Shown here: piece by piece, positions 9,861-19,115 of the stretch
Numbering within the stretch: position 1 is the first letter of the stretch
How the letters are laid out: every line of letters starts with the position of its first letter
Assembly: GCA_013306675.1 (NCBI GenBank)
Contig: JABLUY010000053.1
Span: 97,287 to 161,286, forward strand
DNA length: 64,000 nucleotides
Reading direction: 5' to 3'
DNA from: Thraustochytrium sp. TN22
Taxonomy: Eukaryota; Sar; Bigyra; Thraustochytrida; Thraustochytriidae
Position numbers and translations under genes: made by a program
The notes under the pieces: model-generated
Told to the model about the DNA's origin: nothing
Seen by the model: only the letters and a program-made list of their open reading frames with translations
The model's database searches: none

Positions 9861-10464
9861 GCAGCCGCCGCGCAGCCGCGCGCGCTTGCGGCTTTGCTGG
9901 CGGCGCCGGGGCGGCCTCTCTCTCTCTCTACTAACTAACGACGACGGCTGCGAACTCGGACCGGGGCGTGGAGGCCGCCTCGGCCTGGGACACCGTAGCC
10001 CACCAGCGCGCCGCCGGCGTGGGTGCGTCGCAACGCGCAGAGCAGAGCAGAGCAGACCTACTTAGAGCCTGGAGCAGATTGAGCAGCTTGAGCCACAAGA
10101 GCAATCATCGCTGCAGCGAGATGCGTGTGACCCTGCCGGTGCAAAGAGGTGAAGAAGGCGGCTGAGCACGGCCAAGGGCGGCCGCTGCAAGGCCCAAGAA
10201 GGCGGGCAGGGGCTGGTGCTGAGCTCGCGCCGCGTGCTCGCGCCGCTCTGTCGCTCGCCGAATGTCATGGTTCTGCATCATGTCCATGTCGACAGACGTG
10301 GACATGGCAGGAATCGCAAGGGTAGCAGGAAATGTGTTCATTTTGTGAACAAGAGGCGAAGCCTGCCTGAGCACGTTATAGACAAGAGACCGCGCGCGGA
10401 AGTCGAGGGCGAGACACCACGAAGCCGAGCTGGAAAAGGACTTGGGGCGGCGAGGGCTGGTCGG
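9667..10464. other. Intergenic, with pentamer and GCC-repeat tracts and a hairpin
   Basis: No supported gene. It holds CGCCT pentamers (about 9670-9700) directly upstream of the 9666 start, long GCC/CCG runs (9735-9760 and about 9805-9872), CTCTCT followed by ACTAACTAAC (about 9916-9940), AGAGC pentamers (about 10037-10055) and the hairpin at 10279-10306. Confidence 0.6.
10279..10306. other. Inverted repeat / hairpin, 12-bp stem and 4-base loop
   Basis: catgtccatgtc (10279-10290), loop gaca, gacgtggacatg (10295-10306). The arms pair over 12 positions with one G-T wobble. It lies about 160 bp beyond the stop of the minus-strand gene at 10465, so a 3'-end signal is possible. A binding-site palindrome is equally possible. 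Confidence 0.7.
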
Positions 10465-11788
10465 TCAAAGGTCGTCGTCGTCGTCTTGGAGGAGGCCCGC
10501 AAAGGAGGTGGCGACACGGAATGCGCGGCTGCGAGAAGATCCCCATGTGAGGACGAGCATCCACTTCATGGCCTCGACGCCGAGCGCGGGCGGCGGGCGG
10601 AACCAGTCGAGCGTCTTGTGCACATGAATGCCGCAGGCGGCAAGGCGAGCCTGCGTGGGTCGGTCCTCGTCGGCCATGGCGGGCGCCAGGGCGGGATCGA
10701 CGTAATCAAAATCGGAAGAGGCAGCGACAGCAGGACCGTCGCGCGCGAGAGCGGCAGTCTGCAAAGGGCCGGCGGCCGCGGCGCCAAAGTCCGGGAGCAT
10801 GGGCACACCGAGCTCGATGACCTTTTCGATCTCTGGACAGACCTCGGCGCGCAGCAGGCGCAGCGTCTCGAGGCGGTGTGGCGCGAGAAAGCCGGCCTGC
10901 AGCATAAGCTCGAAAGAGGCCCATGCGCAGCAGGAGACGTCCAGGTAGCGAAGCGTGCGAAAGTGGCGCGGGTCGCCGAGCGTGGAGAGCAGGTAGTAGG
11001 AGGCGTCGCCGGTGTTGAAGTTGCCAGCCAGGGAGAGCGCCTGGAGCCCCGGGCACGCCCTGGCCAAGAGTTCCACGACGTCCTCGGTAAGGTGCGGGCA
11101 GAAGGACACGTCGAGGTCCACGAGCTTGTGCACGCCGCGCACATGAAGTACGTCAGCGGCGAGCAGCGCCGACTCCCACGAGTCGGCGAGCGCAGCCGCG
11201 GCAGCCCCCGTGGCGCCGGCGTCGTCCGCATCGTCGGCACTCGCCGAGACGGCGGTCTCGGCGATGGGCTCGATGACGCGCACGAAGTCGTCGGTGAGTT
11301 CGGCGCAGCGCAGCGGGAGCGCCGTCATGTTGCCGTCGATGAGGCCGGCGAGCAGCTCGTCGGTGAGCACACCGCGCGGGCTGCCAGCGCTGTGAGCGCG
11401 CAGCGCGGCGAGCGCGGTCTGGCGGAGCACCTCCTGCTTGACGGTGGGCGGCAGCGTGGCGAGCGCCGCGACGTCGTCGGTGGAGACGAAGCGCAGGTCG
11501 TCGACGATGAAGCGCACGCAGAGCGCCTCGAGCGTGGGCACGCGCGGCTCCTGCGTGCGCCAGTCGGCCACGCTGCGGCGCAGGAACTCGCGCGTGGCGC
11601 GGTCGTACTCGGGCCCGGCGCTGCGGCGCAGCGCTTGCGACGCCAGGTACTCGCGCTCCTTCTGCTTTTTGAGCTGGAACTTCTCGAAGAGCCGCATCTC
11701 CGACACCTGCCTCGACACCGTCATGGGCTCCGGCGCGCGCGGGCCCACCTCGCCGTCCACGTCGCGCGAGTGCCACATGAAGGCCGCA

Positions 11789-11831
<43 letters not shown>

Positions 11832-11841
11832 GCCCCGCCAT
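10465..11841 (-). CDS. Leucine-rich-repeat-like protein with N-terminal poly-Gly
   Basis: 458 residues from the ATG at 11841; an in-frame ATG at 11925 would add 28. Immediately after the start there are 13 glycines encoded by a GGC repeat, then a charged helical region (RLFEKFQLKKQKEREYLASQ). Helical segments follow, then LRR-type units (VHKLVDLDVSFCPHLTEDVV, CPGLQALSLAGNFNTGDA, FRTLRYLDVSCCAWASF) of the Cys-containing AMN1/F-box-LRR style. No F-box is evident to me. The C-terminus ends in an acidic run (LLQDDDDDL). It is divergent from the gene at 12058, with 216 bp between starts. A protein-interaction or ubiquitin-ligase adaptor role is inference. The antisense strand is open along the whole gene but has no coding character. 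Confidence 0.75.
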
Positions 11842-12057
11842 GAGCGCCGCGCGGATCTCCAGGCGCGCCGCCGCGCAGCGGTGCCCGGGCTTGCCCGCGC
11901 GCTCGCCGTCCGCGCCCCACGCCATCTGCGGCGCGCGCTCCGGGTCTGCCGCCGCGCCGCCGCGCGCCGGGGCTCCGAGGCCGCCCAAGGGGGGCCGCCC
12001 GCTCGCCGCCGCGGCCACGACGCCGCCGGCAAACCCATCCCCATCCCGCGCGCGGCG

Positions 12058-13707
12058 ATGCTGCGCGCACGCGCGGGCCGCGCCGAGCTGCGCGCGCCGC
12101 CGCGCCCGCCCCTCTGCGCCTGCGAGGAGGACCGCCGCGCAGCGCGGGCGCCGGCCGGCGCCGGCGGCGAGGGCCGCAAGCGCAGGCGCGTGCAGGAGCA
12201 GCAGCAGCAGCAGCAGCAGCACCACCACCACCACCACCACCACCACCAGGAGGAGGTCGAGCAGGAGGAGGATGGCGGGCTGGGCGGCGGCGAAAACGGC
12301 GGCGGCGGCCACGGGGCGCACCGTCGCAACGGCGAGGCCGAGGTCCTGAGGAACGACGCCGGCGAGGAGATCGACGAGCTCGAGGCCAAGGACGTCCGCA
12401 AGCGCCCGCGCGGCGCTGATCGTGGCGTTGCTCATGGCGCTGCCCACGACGACGACGGCGAAGAGGGGGAGGGGGACGAGTATGGGCGGCTGGCGCTGTT
12501 TGAGCCGCATGTGACGTGGTGCGAGCAGCCGCTCGAGGAGGAGGACTCGCTGCAGGCGCAGCTGGTGCGGCTCGCGGAGCGGGGGTCCGAAGCGGGGTCC
12601 GAGGCGGAGAGCAAGGGCCAAGAGCAAGGGCGGCAAGAGGGCGAGGAGGACGAGGGCGAGGACGAGGACGACGAGGACGAGGACGAGGAAGCGGCGCAGC
12701 GACTGGCAGGCGGCTCGGAGGAGCTCCTGCCCGGCCTGGGCGATGTGGCAGCGCTGCGCGTGGAGCTCAAGTGCGCAAAGTGCAAGCGCGTCGTGGTGCC
12801 ATGCACGTGCTGCCGCAGCGCCATGGTGGCCGTGGACCCGGAGGAGCCGGCTGCGGCGTGCGCGGCGTGCGGGTTCCTGGAGGTCACGGACACGGCGCTG
12901 CGGCGGCAGCTGGGCCTGCGGCCCGTTGACGTGACGGCGCGCTCGGACCGCGAGGTGCGCTTTCTGCAGTCGGCGCGCGACCTGGAGGGCTTCGCGGCGT
13001 CGCTGGAGAAGACCTGGCTCGCGCTCGGCGGCCGGCTGCGCGAGCAGGCCGAGCGCAGGCAGCCCACCAACCTGCGCCTGGAGCTGGAGTTCATGCGGTG
13101 CCGCGCGCTGCTGCTCTCGCTGGGCGACCCGCGGCAGCGCCTCCGCGACGCGGCGGCCGCGGCGACGGCTCGCGCCGTGCCCTCGCGGCGCGCGCTGCTG
13201 CGTCTCGCGGACGACCTGCGCGGGCTCGAGGCGCGCAGCTCGCCCAACGCGACGCAGTCGCCCGGGGTGGCGTCCGGCGGCGCGAGCCGCCCTCGCTTCG
13301 CCTCGCTGGCGCCCGCGCGCGAGGCGCTCGAGGCCGCCGTCGACAGCGCGCGGCGGCTGCCTGCGCTCGCGCGCGAGCTGGTCGCGCTGCGCGCCGCGCT
13401 GCGCGACCGCCTGTCTGCCTCGGGCCTGCCGCCCACGCGCGCGGCGCAGGTGCTCCGCGCGCACCTGCAGCGCCGCCTGCGCGCCTCCTCCCTGGCGCAC
13501 CGCCGCGCGCTGCGCCCCGTCGCCGCCGCGCTGCTCGCGCTGCACGCCGCCATGCGCGAGGTCCTGGCGCGCGCGCACGCGCGCCCCGCCGCGCCGCCCG
13601 CCGCCGGGCACGCCGCCGCGGCCATGCGCGGCCTGCGCGCTGCATTCGTGGCTCTCGCCGCCGCGGCCGCGCGCGCCGCGCCGCCCGCCGCCGCCGCGCG
13701 CGCCTGA
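12058..13707 (+). CDS. Cys-cluster (zinc-ribbon-like) protein with poly-Gln/His and acidic tracts
   Basis: 549 residues from the ATG at 12058. The frame is open far upstream, but that part overlaps the divergent gene antisense. The N-terminus is Arg/Ala rich, then has eight Gln followed by nine His encoded by CAG and CAC runs (about 12197-12247). A region rich in Gly, Glu and Asp follows (about 60-230). Residues about 237-282 contain ELKCAKCKRVVVPCTCCRSA and then CAACGF, a CxxC / CxCC / CxxC set that suggests a zinc-binding domain. The C-terminal ~230 residues are Arg/Ala/Leu-rich and helical. I do not recognise the family. A nuclear role is a guess from the charged, low-complexity composition. 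Confidence 0.7.
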   Translation: MLRARAGRAELRAPPRPPLCACEEDRRAARAPAGAGGEGRKRRRVQEQQQQQQQHHHHHHHHHQEEVEQEEDGGLGGGENGGGGHGAHRRNGEAEVLRNDAGEEIDELEAKDVRKRPRGADRGVAHGAAHDDDGEEGEGDEYGRLALFEPHVTWCEQPLEEEDSLQAQLVRLAERGSEAGSEAESKGQEQGRQEGEEDEGEDEDDEDEDEEAAQRLAGGSEELLPGLGDVAALRVELKCAKCKRVVVPCTCCRSAMVAVDPEEPAAACAACGFLEVTDTALRRQLGLRPVDVTARSDREVRFLQSARDLEGFAASLEKTWLALGGRLREQAERRQPTNLRLELEFMRCRALLLSLGDPRQRLRDAAAAATARAVPSRRALLRLADDLRGLEARSSPNATQSPGVASGGASRPRFASLAPAREALEAAVDSARRLPALARELVALRAALRDRLSASGLPPTRAAQVLRAHLQRRLRASSLAHRRALRPVAAALLALHAAMREVLARAHARPAAPPAAGHAAAAMRGLRAAFVALAAAAARAAPPAAAARA

Positions 13708-13719
13708 CCTTCAAGCCAG

Positions 13720-13795
13720 CCATGCCATGCCATGCCATGCCATGCCATGTGCCATGCCATGCCATGCCATGCCATGTGCCATGCCATGCCATGCC
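13720..13795. repeat. CCATG pentamer array
   Basis: Runs of catgc/ccatg pentamers, interrupted twice by gtgccatg so that a higher-order unit of about 27 bp is visible (catgtgccatgccatgccat pattern). Lies directly after the stop at 13707. Confidence 0.9.
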
Positions 13796-14160
13796 GCGGC
13801 TGCGCGTGCAAGCGGCAGCTGACCCAAACTGCGGCCGCGCCCGGGCGGCCCGCCAGCCCGCGCGCCTGCCCGCGCGCCAGCCCGCGCGCCTGCCCGCGCG
13901 CCTGCCGCTGCCGCTGCCTGCCTGCCTGCCCTTCGCGCCGTGTCATGCCGCGGCTGCGCGAGCTCGCAAGCGAGGCAGCTGACCCAAACTGGCCCGGCCG
14001 CGCCCGGGCGGCGCGCCTGCCCGCGCGCCTGCCCGCGCGCCTGCCCGCGCGCCTGCCGCGCGCCTGCCCGCGCCGAGCCGCGCCAAGGCCTGCGCGCGGT
14101 TCGTGCCATGTCATGACGCGGCTGCGCGTGCAGGCGAGCAAGCAAGGCGGGCGCCATGCC
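13790..14160. repeat. Three degenerate tandem copies of a ~155-168 bp unit
   Basis: The anchor catgccgcggctgcgcg begins at 13790 and 13944, and the variant catgacgcggctgcgcg begins at 14112. Copies 1 and 2 also share gcagctgacccaaactg and gccgcgcccgggcgg, followed by runs of gcctgcccgcgc. Copy 3 is shorter and more diverged. Confidence 0.75.
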
Positions 14161-14400
14161 GCCCACGCGCAGCAGTCCGACTCCGCTTCGTCCGGCCCGT
14201 CGCGGGCGCGCGGGCGCGCGGGCGCGCGGGCGCGAGGCAGGCAGAGCAGAACAGAGCAGGGCGGAGCAGTCGCTGCGCGGCGGCGCTGGCCAGAGTCGCT
14301 GCGCGGCGAGAAGGGGCCGGCGCAGACGCTTGCTTCCCGGGCCAGGCACAAGGCGCTTCCCGAGGAGGAGGAGGAGGAGGAGGAGGAGGAGGAGGGCGCG

Positions 14401-16593
14401 ATGCAGCACGTCAAGGACGGCCGCGTGGACCTGGCGCCCGGGTTCTCGCTGGCGTATCAGGCGTGGCTGCCCAAGGGCGTGGCGACGCCCGTAGAGGCGG
14501 CGCCGGAGAGGCGCGTGCTGGCGTGGCCCGGGTGGCTGGACAACTCAGGCAGCTTCGAGCCGATCGCGCCGCTGGTCGCCAGCCAGGGGTTCACGGTGGT
14601 GGCCTTCGACCCGCCCGGGTGCGGGCGGTCCTCGCACCGCTCCACGTGCGCGTGGTACCACGATTTTGAGGAGGCGCACTACATCATGCTGCTGGCGGAG
14701 CGCCTCGGCTGGCTAGAGCCCTTCGTGCTCATGAGCCACTCGCGCGGGTCCAACATCTCGGCCTTCACGGCGGGCGGCTTCCCGCACCGCGTGCGCGCGC
14801 TCGTGCTCTTCGAGAGCTCGCTCGGCATGGCCGGCACCTACATCACGAACCGCAAGGCGTCCGGCCCCGTCTGGGGGCGCTTCTCCATGTCCATCGACAT
14901 GGACCGCAAGAACCGCGCACGCGTGCCTCGGCGCTTTGAGATCCACGAGGAGGCCGTGCAGCACAACGTGGGCAACCCGGCCTTCCCCAAGACGCGCCGC
15001 ATCGGCGAGCCCATTGTGCGCCGCCACACCGTGCCGCACGCCAACGGCGGCATCACCTTTTGCCATGACCCGCGCACCTACGGCCAGACCCAGTCGCGCT
15101 TCATCGACGAGGACACCAACACGGTCTTCCTCAAGTCGGTGCGCGCGCCGCTCATCAACTTCTACGGCGAGGAGTCCAGCATGGCCGAGTTCGTCAAGCA
15201 CGACGACGAGGAGGCCGCCACGGCGGGCTACGCGGCCAAGTTCAACTGGAACAACCTTCCGGAGCACGTTTTCCGCCCCTACGTGCGCGACGTGCGCGAG
15301 CGAATGAGTTTCATCAAGGACTTCACACCCATCATTATTGATGCCTCGCACCACCACCTGCACGGCGACGTGCCCGAGGAGGTAGCCAGCAACTTTTTGC
15401 CCTGGCTCGAGCAGCGCGTGCGCCAGCAGCTGGACCGCACCCTGCCCGTCGACCTGCGCGCCATGGCCGGCGACCTCTGGCTCTCTGCCAGCGTCGAGCA
15501 CCTCCTGCGCCCTGCCGACGACGGCCTCGCGCAAGAGCAGACGCAGGTGGCCGAGATTGCCACGCCGGCCGAGCCCAACGACGCCGACGCCGATGCCAGC
15601 TACCCGGCGGCCGAGGACCTCCTTCTCGAGGTGGACGGCCTGGCGCTCGGCGCGCAGCGCTGGGGCTCCGCCTCCAGCGCCAACCGCGTGCTGGCCTGGC
15701 CGGACGCCTGGGACTCGAGCGGCTCCTTCACGCGCCTCGCGCAGCGCGCCGTGGCCGCCGCCCCGGACGGCGACGTCTGCATCGTCGCCGTCGACCCGCC
15801 CGGCACGGCTCGCTCCAACAATGTGCCTTTCGACTGGGGCTTTGGCGTCTCCGAGACCGCCGCGCTCCTCCTCCGCGTCGCCGACGTGCTTGGCTGGGAC
15901 TCCGGCTTCACGATCTGGGGCCACGGCAAGGGCGCCTGCGTTGCGCTCTACGCGGCCGGCGGTGGGCCCAAGCGCGTGCGCAGTGTCATCGCCTTTGACA
16001 TCAGCGAACTCACCGTCCCGGAGGCGTGGGCGCCTGCCGAGGTCTGCTACTCCTTCGAGGAGCGCCGCGCCGAGCCGCGCGCCATGCCGCAATTCTCCTC
16101 GCGCGACGCGCTGCGCACGCGAATCATGACCGACCCGCTCTTTCCCAAGTCCGCCGCCACCGCCGGGGCCCTCGCCGCGCGCGTCGCTGTCGAAAGGGGC
16201 GCCGACCAGTGGACGCTTGACCTCGACTCGCGTGTCCTCCGCGTGCGCAAGCCGGTGCTCGAGACGCCCTCTGCCACCTGGCGCGACCTCCTCGAGGATA
16301 TTCAGGCGCCCGTGCTCGCCATCTACCCGGAGGCCAGCCCGCGTCTCACGGTGGGCCTTCGCTCGCAGCGCGAGCGCCTCCTTAGCGAGCTCGGCTCCAT
16401 CCGCGCGCCCTTTACCACGGTCAGGGTCAAGGGTGGGAGCCATGCGCACTCTTGCGAGGCCGCCGCCATTCTGCCCATTGTCCGTAGCTGGGACCGCCAG
16501 CTGGACTCGCTGCGCCGCCTCAATCTCACGGACCCGGATGGCATCGTCACCAGCTCCGACAACAAGGAGGAGACATCCTCGTCCAAGTTGTAA
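14401..16593 (+). CDS. Tandem alpha/beta-hydrolase protein, second domain lacking the nucleophile
   Basis: 730 residues. Domain 1 (about 10-345) has the order of SERHL/MEST-type hydrolases: VLAWPGWLDNSGSFEPIAPL, VVAFDPPGCGRSSH (oxyanion region), a nucleophile elbow SHSRGS with Ser114, and a late His-rich segment (ASHHHLHGDVP) for the catalytic His. Domain 2 (about 400-710) repeats the plan (VLAWPDAWDSSGSFTRLAQR, IVAVDPPGTARSNN, VKGGSHAHSCEA). Its elbow, however, reads WGHGKGACVAL, with Gly509 where Ser should be, so it is predicted to be inactive. An internal duplication with a decayed second half is the simplest reading. The substrate is unknown. The 14401 ATG is chosen because upstream codons are repeats; an in-frame ATG at 14113 would add a basic and Glu-rich extension. 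Confidence 0.85.
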   Translation: MQHVKDGRVDLAPGFSLAYQAWLPKGVATPVEAAPERRVLAWPGWLDNSGSFEPIAPLVASQGFTVVAFDPPGCGRSSHRSTCAWYHDFEEAHYIMLLAERLGWLEPFVLMSHSRGSNISAFTAGGFPHRVRALVLFESSLGMAGTYITNRKASGPVWGRFSMSIDMDRKNRARVPRRFEIHEEAVQHNVGNPAFPKTRRIGEPIVRRHTVPHANGGITFCHDPRTYGQTQSRFIDEDTNTVFLKSVRAPLINFYGEESSMAEFVKHDDEEAATAGYAAKFNWNNLPEHVFRPYVRDVRERMSFIKDFTPIIIDASHHHLHGDVPEEVASNFLPWLEQRVRQQLDRTLPVDLRAMAGDLWLSASVEHLLRPADDGLAQEQTQVAEIATPAEPNDADADASYPAAEDLLLEVDGLALGAQRWGSASSANRVLAWPDAWDSSGSFTRLAQRAVAAAPDGDVCIVAVDPPGTARSNNVPFDWGFGVSETAALLLRVADVLGWDSGFTIWGHGKGACVALYAAGGGPKRVRSVIAFDISELTVPEAWAPAEVCYSFEERRAEPRAMPQFSSRDALRTRIMTDPLFPKSAATAGALAARVAVERGADQWTLDLDSRVLRVRKPVLETPSATWRDLLEDIQAPVLAIYPEASPRLTVGLRSQRERLLSELGSIRAPFTTVRVKGGSHAHSCEAAAILPIVRSWDRQLDSLRRLNLTDPDGIVTSSDNKEETSSSKL

Positions 16594-16934
16594 GAAATAG
16601 TGCCCTTTTCCAATCAAGGAGCCAGGAGCCAGGAGAGGGCCCAGCAGACGTAGAATGGGGTACCAGATTTCAAGTAAAATGCCGAAGAAGAAAAGTTCAG
16701 TATTAGAGATCGCGACACCTGCCTTTTGAAGCAACGTTCAATATTGGAGATCGCGACACTTGAAGTAACGCAAAGAGATCCTTGCGCCTTTCGCGATTCG
16801 AAGCAACGCAAAGAGATCCTTGCGCCTCTCGCGACCGATGCGCGCACAGATGTTCGAGTGAATGACCGAAAGCTCGGCGCACTTGTCGCGGCCCATCCAT
16901 ATGCGCAAACGAATTTTCCGTTACGTGTCAAAGC
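16594..16934. other. Intergenic region between convergent genes, with tandem repeats
   Basis: Shared 3' flank of the hydrolase gene (+) and the helicase gene (-). It is AT-richer than the genes and contains the tandem repeats at 16696-16834. No gene seen. Confidence 0.6.
16696..16834. repeat. Two interlocked direct duplications in a convergent 3' region
   Basis: Unit A, ttcagtattagagatcgcga, lies at 16696-16720 and, with 3 mismatches over 25 bases, at 16737-16761. Unit B, beginning gaagtaacgcaaagagatcc, lies at 16762-16796 and, with 2 mismatches over 35 bases, at 16800-16834. The word gaagcaacg also sits between the A copies. Period is 38-41 bp. Confidence 0.85.
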
Positions 16935-18644
16935 TCAGCGCTTGCCGCGACCCCGGAAACCCTTCTTCCCGCCGCCCTTGTTGTGCTTGGCATTGTGCTC
17001 GCGCTGTCGACTAAGCTGCTTCTCGCGATTCAAGCGCTGCTGCTCGAGGCGGTCCAATTCGTCTTGCGTCAGCTGGCGACCCTGGACGGCAGCGCCAACG
17101 GCGGCGCCACCAGCTGCCGCCGCGCCCTTGCCGCCATCGCCAGCACGAGCACGACGCTTCGTCTCCTTGCCTGCCACGATCCGAAGGTCCACCGGCACCT
17201 GCTGCCTGCTATCCTCAAGCACTTGAATGAGTTCCGGCGCGAACTTGGCGTCCTCGCCGCGCAGGAAAAACGTCACGGCGCGCCCGTACCGACCGGCGCG
17301 TCCGCAGCGGCCAATACGGTGCACATAGTCCTCAATGGTCATGCCAAGCGAATAGTTCACCACCAGGGTGATGGCGGGCACGTCGAGGCCGCGCGCCGCC
17401 ACGTCCGTGGCGACGAGCACGCGCGCCTCGCCCTTGCGAAAGGCCGCGAGCGCCTCGGCGCGGGCGGTCTGGCTCATGTCGCCATTCAACGCCCGCGCCG
17501 CCATCCCGTTCTGTGCGAGCTCCTGCGCCACTTGCTTCGCCTCCGCCTTGAAGAGCACGAAGACGACCGCCAACGCTTCGGGGTCCGCCGACAGCGTCTC
17601 CTGGAGCACCTGGTGCAGCCGCTTCAGGCGCGGCGCGCCCTTCTCCTTCATTACCTCCACCACCTGCGTGATGGTGCGCGACGCCGACAGACCCGCACGG
17701 TCCACGCCCACGAAGACTGGCTCGCGCGGCGCGCCGTCGCCGCCGCATAGCTGCGCCGCCTCCCGCTCGATCGCGGACCCGGTCTCCCAGGTGGCGCTCG
17801 TGAGCATGACGCGCGCGTCGGTCGGCATGCGCCGCCGCAAGAGGCGCACCTCCTCTTGGAACCCGAGGTCCAGCATGCGGTCCGCCTCGTCCAGCACGAG
17901 GCTGTGCACCTTGTCCAGCGCCACACACGGGCCAGCGTCCTCGTCGCCCTCGCAAAAGGACCGCAGCCGCCCGGGCGTCGCCACCAGCAAGTGCGGCGCC
18001 GTCTCCACCACGTGCGCGCGCTGCTGCTGAAAGGCCTCGCCGCCCGTCACGCGGCTCGCGCGCACGCCCTCGAGGCCGGCCTCAACGTGGCCCAGGAGCG
18101 CCTCCGCCGTCGCGTACGTTTGACCGGCCAGCTCGCGCGTGGGGGCCAGCACCACGGCATGCGGCCGCACCAGGCCGTCCTCGCCCGCCTCGCCCGCGCC
18201 GGCGGCCGTCACTGCCAGCTCCGCCAGCAGCGGCACGAGAAAGGCCAGCGTCTTGCCTGACCCGGTGCGCGCGATGGCCACCAGATCGCGCTCCCAGGTC
18301 GCTGGCTCCAGCAGCACGTCCCAGCACCTCGTCTGCACCTCAGTGGGGCTCACCTCGTCCTCGCGCTTGCCAATCGCCGCGCACACGGCGCGCACGAGGC
18401 CCTCGCTCACCTCCCCGCCAAACCTCGCCGGCCTGCCCACCAGCGCCCTGAACCCGGGCGGCTTGGGCGGCGTCTCCTCGTCGATATTACCCTCGTCCTC
18501 ATCCTCATCGCCCTCGCTCCCGTCCTCCTCCTCCTCCTCCTCGCTCTCGTCCTCCTCGTCCTCCTCCTCCTCCACCGCCTTGCTCTTCCTGAGCGTCTTG
18601 CCCGCCTCGGCCTCCGAGTCGGAGGACTCCAGGTCGGCGAACAT
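16935..18644 (-). CDS. DEAD-box ATP-dependent RNA helicase
   Basis: 569 residues from the ATG at 18644; the frame runs further upstream, but that part is repeats. Residues 1-65 are acidic and Ser/Glu rich. The RecA-like domains follow with all main motifs: I ARTGSGKT, Ia PTRELA, Ib TPGR, II DEAD, III SAT, V ARGLD, VI HRIGRCGRAGR. The Q-motif region is degenerate (VSPTEVQTRCWDVL). The tail is basic (REHNAKHNKGGGKKGFRGRG), as in nucleolar or ribosome-biogenesis helicases. It unwinds or remodels RNA using ATP. The subfamily is not clear to me; the second domain resembles the Dbp2/DDX5 group. Divergent from the ribosome-associated TMA7 gene, which fits a ribosome-linked regulon (inference). Confidence 0.93.
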   Translation of the reverse strand: MFADLESSDSEAEAGKTLRKSKAVEEEEDEEDESEEEEEEDGSEGDEDEDEGNIDEETPPKPPGFRALVGRPARFGGEVSEGLVRAVCAAIGKREDEVSPTEVQTRCWDVLLEPATWERDLVAIARTGSGKTLAFLVPLLAELAVTAAGAGEAGEDGLVRPHAVVLAPTRELAGQTYATAEALLGHVEAGLEGVRASRVTGGEAFQQQRAHVVETAPHLLVATPGRLRSFCEGDEDAGPCVALDKVHSLVLDEADRMLDLGFQEEVRLLRRRMPTDARVMLTSATWETGSAIEREAAQLCGGDGAPREPVFVGVDRAGLSASRTITQVVEVMKEKGAPRLKRLHQVLQETLSADPEALAVVFVLFKAEAKQVAQELAQNGMAARALNGDMSQTARAEALAAFRKGEARVLVATDVAARGLDVPAITLVVNYSLGMTIEDYVHRIGRCGRAGRYGRAVTFFLRGEDAKFAPELIQVLEDSRQQVPVDLRIVAGKETKRRARAGDGGKGAAAAGGAAVGAAVQGRQLTQDELDRLEQQRLNREKQLSRQREHNAKHNKGGGKKGFRGRGKR

Positions 18645-18932
18645 GGCGGCGGAGGGCCGCGAGGGCGGCGGACGCGGGGTCGCTGGCGCCGCCTGCGCGC
18701 CGCCGCCGCGCCGCGCCGCGCCGCACCCCGCCGTCTCGAGCGGAGTCTGTCTGCCTGCCCAGGCCGCAAAGGCGCGCAAGCAGGCGGGGCCCCGCGGCCA
18801 GCGAGCGCCAGACCAGACCGCCTTCACTCCCCGCCTCTCTCTCGCTCCTCGTAAGTTGCGCGCGCGCGCGCGCGGCGGCGGCGGCGGCGGCGGCGCGCGG
18901 CCCGCCCGCGCCCGCCCCGGCCCGCGCCCTCT

Positions 18933-18977
<45 letters not shown>

Positions 18978-19115
18978 CGCCAGCTGGACGGGATGAAGGG
19001 CGGCGAGGCCCCGTGCGGCGACGGCGACCTGGACGAGAGGGACTGACGAGCGCGAGGCAAGCAGACAGGCAGGACAGCGCGCGCAGGAGAGGCAGCGTAC
19101 GGAGGCGCAGAGACC
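18645..19115. other. Bidirectional promoter region, CGG-repeat rich
   Basis: Separates the divergent helicase and TMA7 starts. It contains CGG/GGC triplet runs at about 18880-18898 and 18938-18978 and a GC-dinucleotide run near 18860. No gene seen. Confidence 0.6.

Larger units (their letters stand above)
13708..14400. other. Repeat-dense 5' flank of the tandem hydrolase gene
   Basis: It is filled by the CCATG array (13720-13795), three diverged copies of a ~155-168 bp unit (13790 to about 14160), GGGCGC runs (14205-14235) and an AGG/GAG triplet array (about 14361-14395) just before the ATG at 14401. The frame of the downstream gene is open throughout, but the translation is repetitive and looks non-coding. 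Confidence 0.65.

Noticed and set aside
10216-12057. Upstream extension of the 12058 (+) frame
   Set aside because: It overlaps the divergent LRR-like gene completely and is its antisense translation.
12432-14414. 660-codon minus-strand ORF, Ser/Arg/Ala rich
   Set aside because: Antisense to the Cys-cluster gene and the repeat array. The Ser runs come from acidic codon repeats read backwards.
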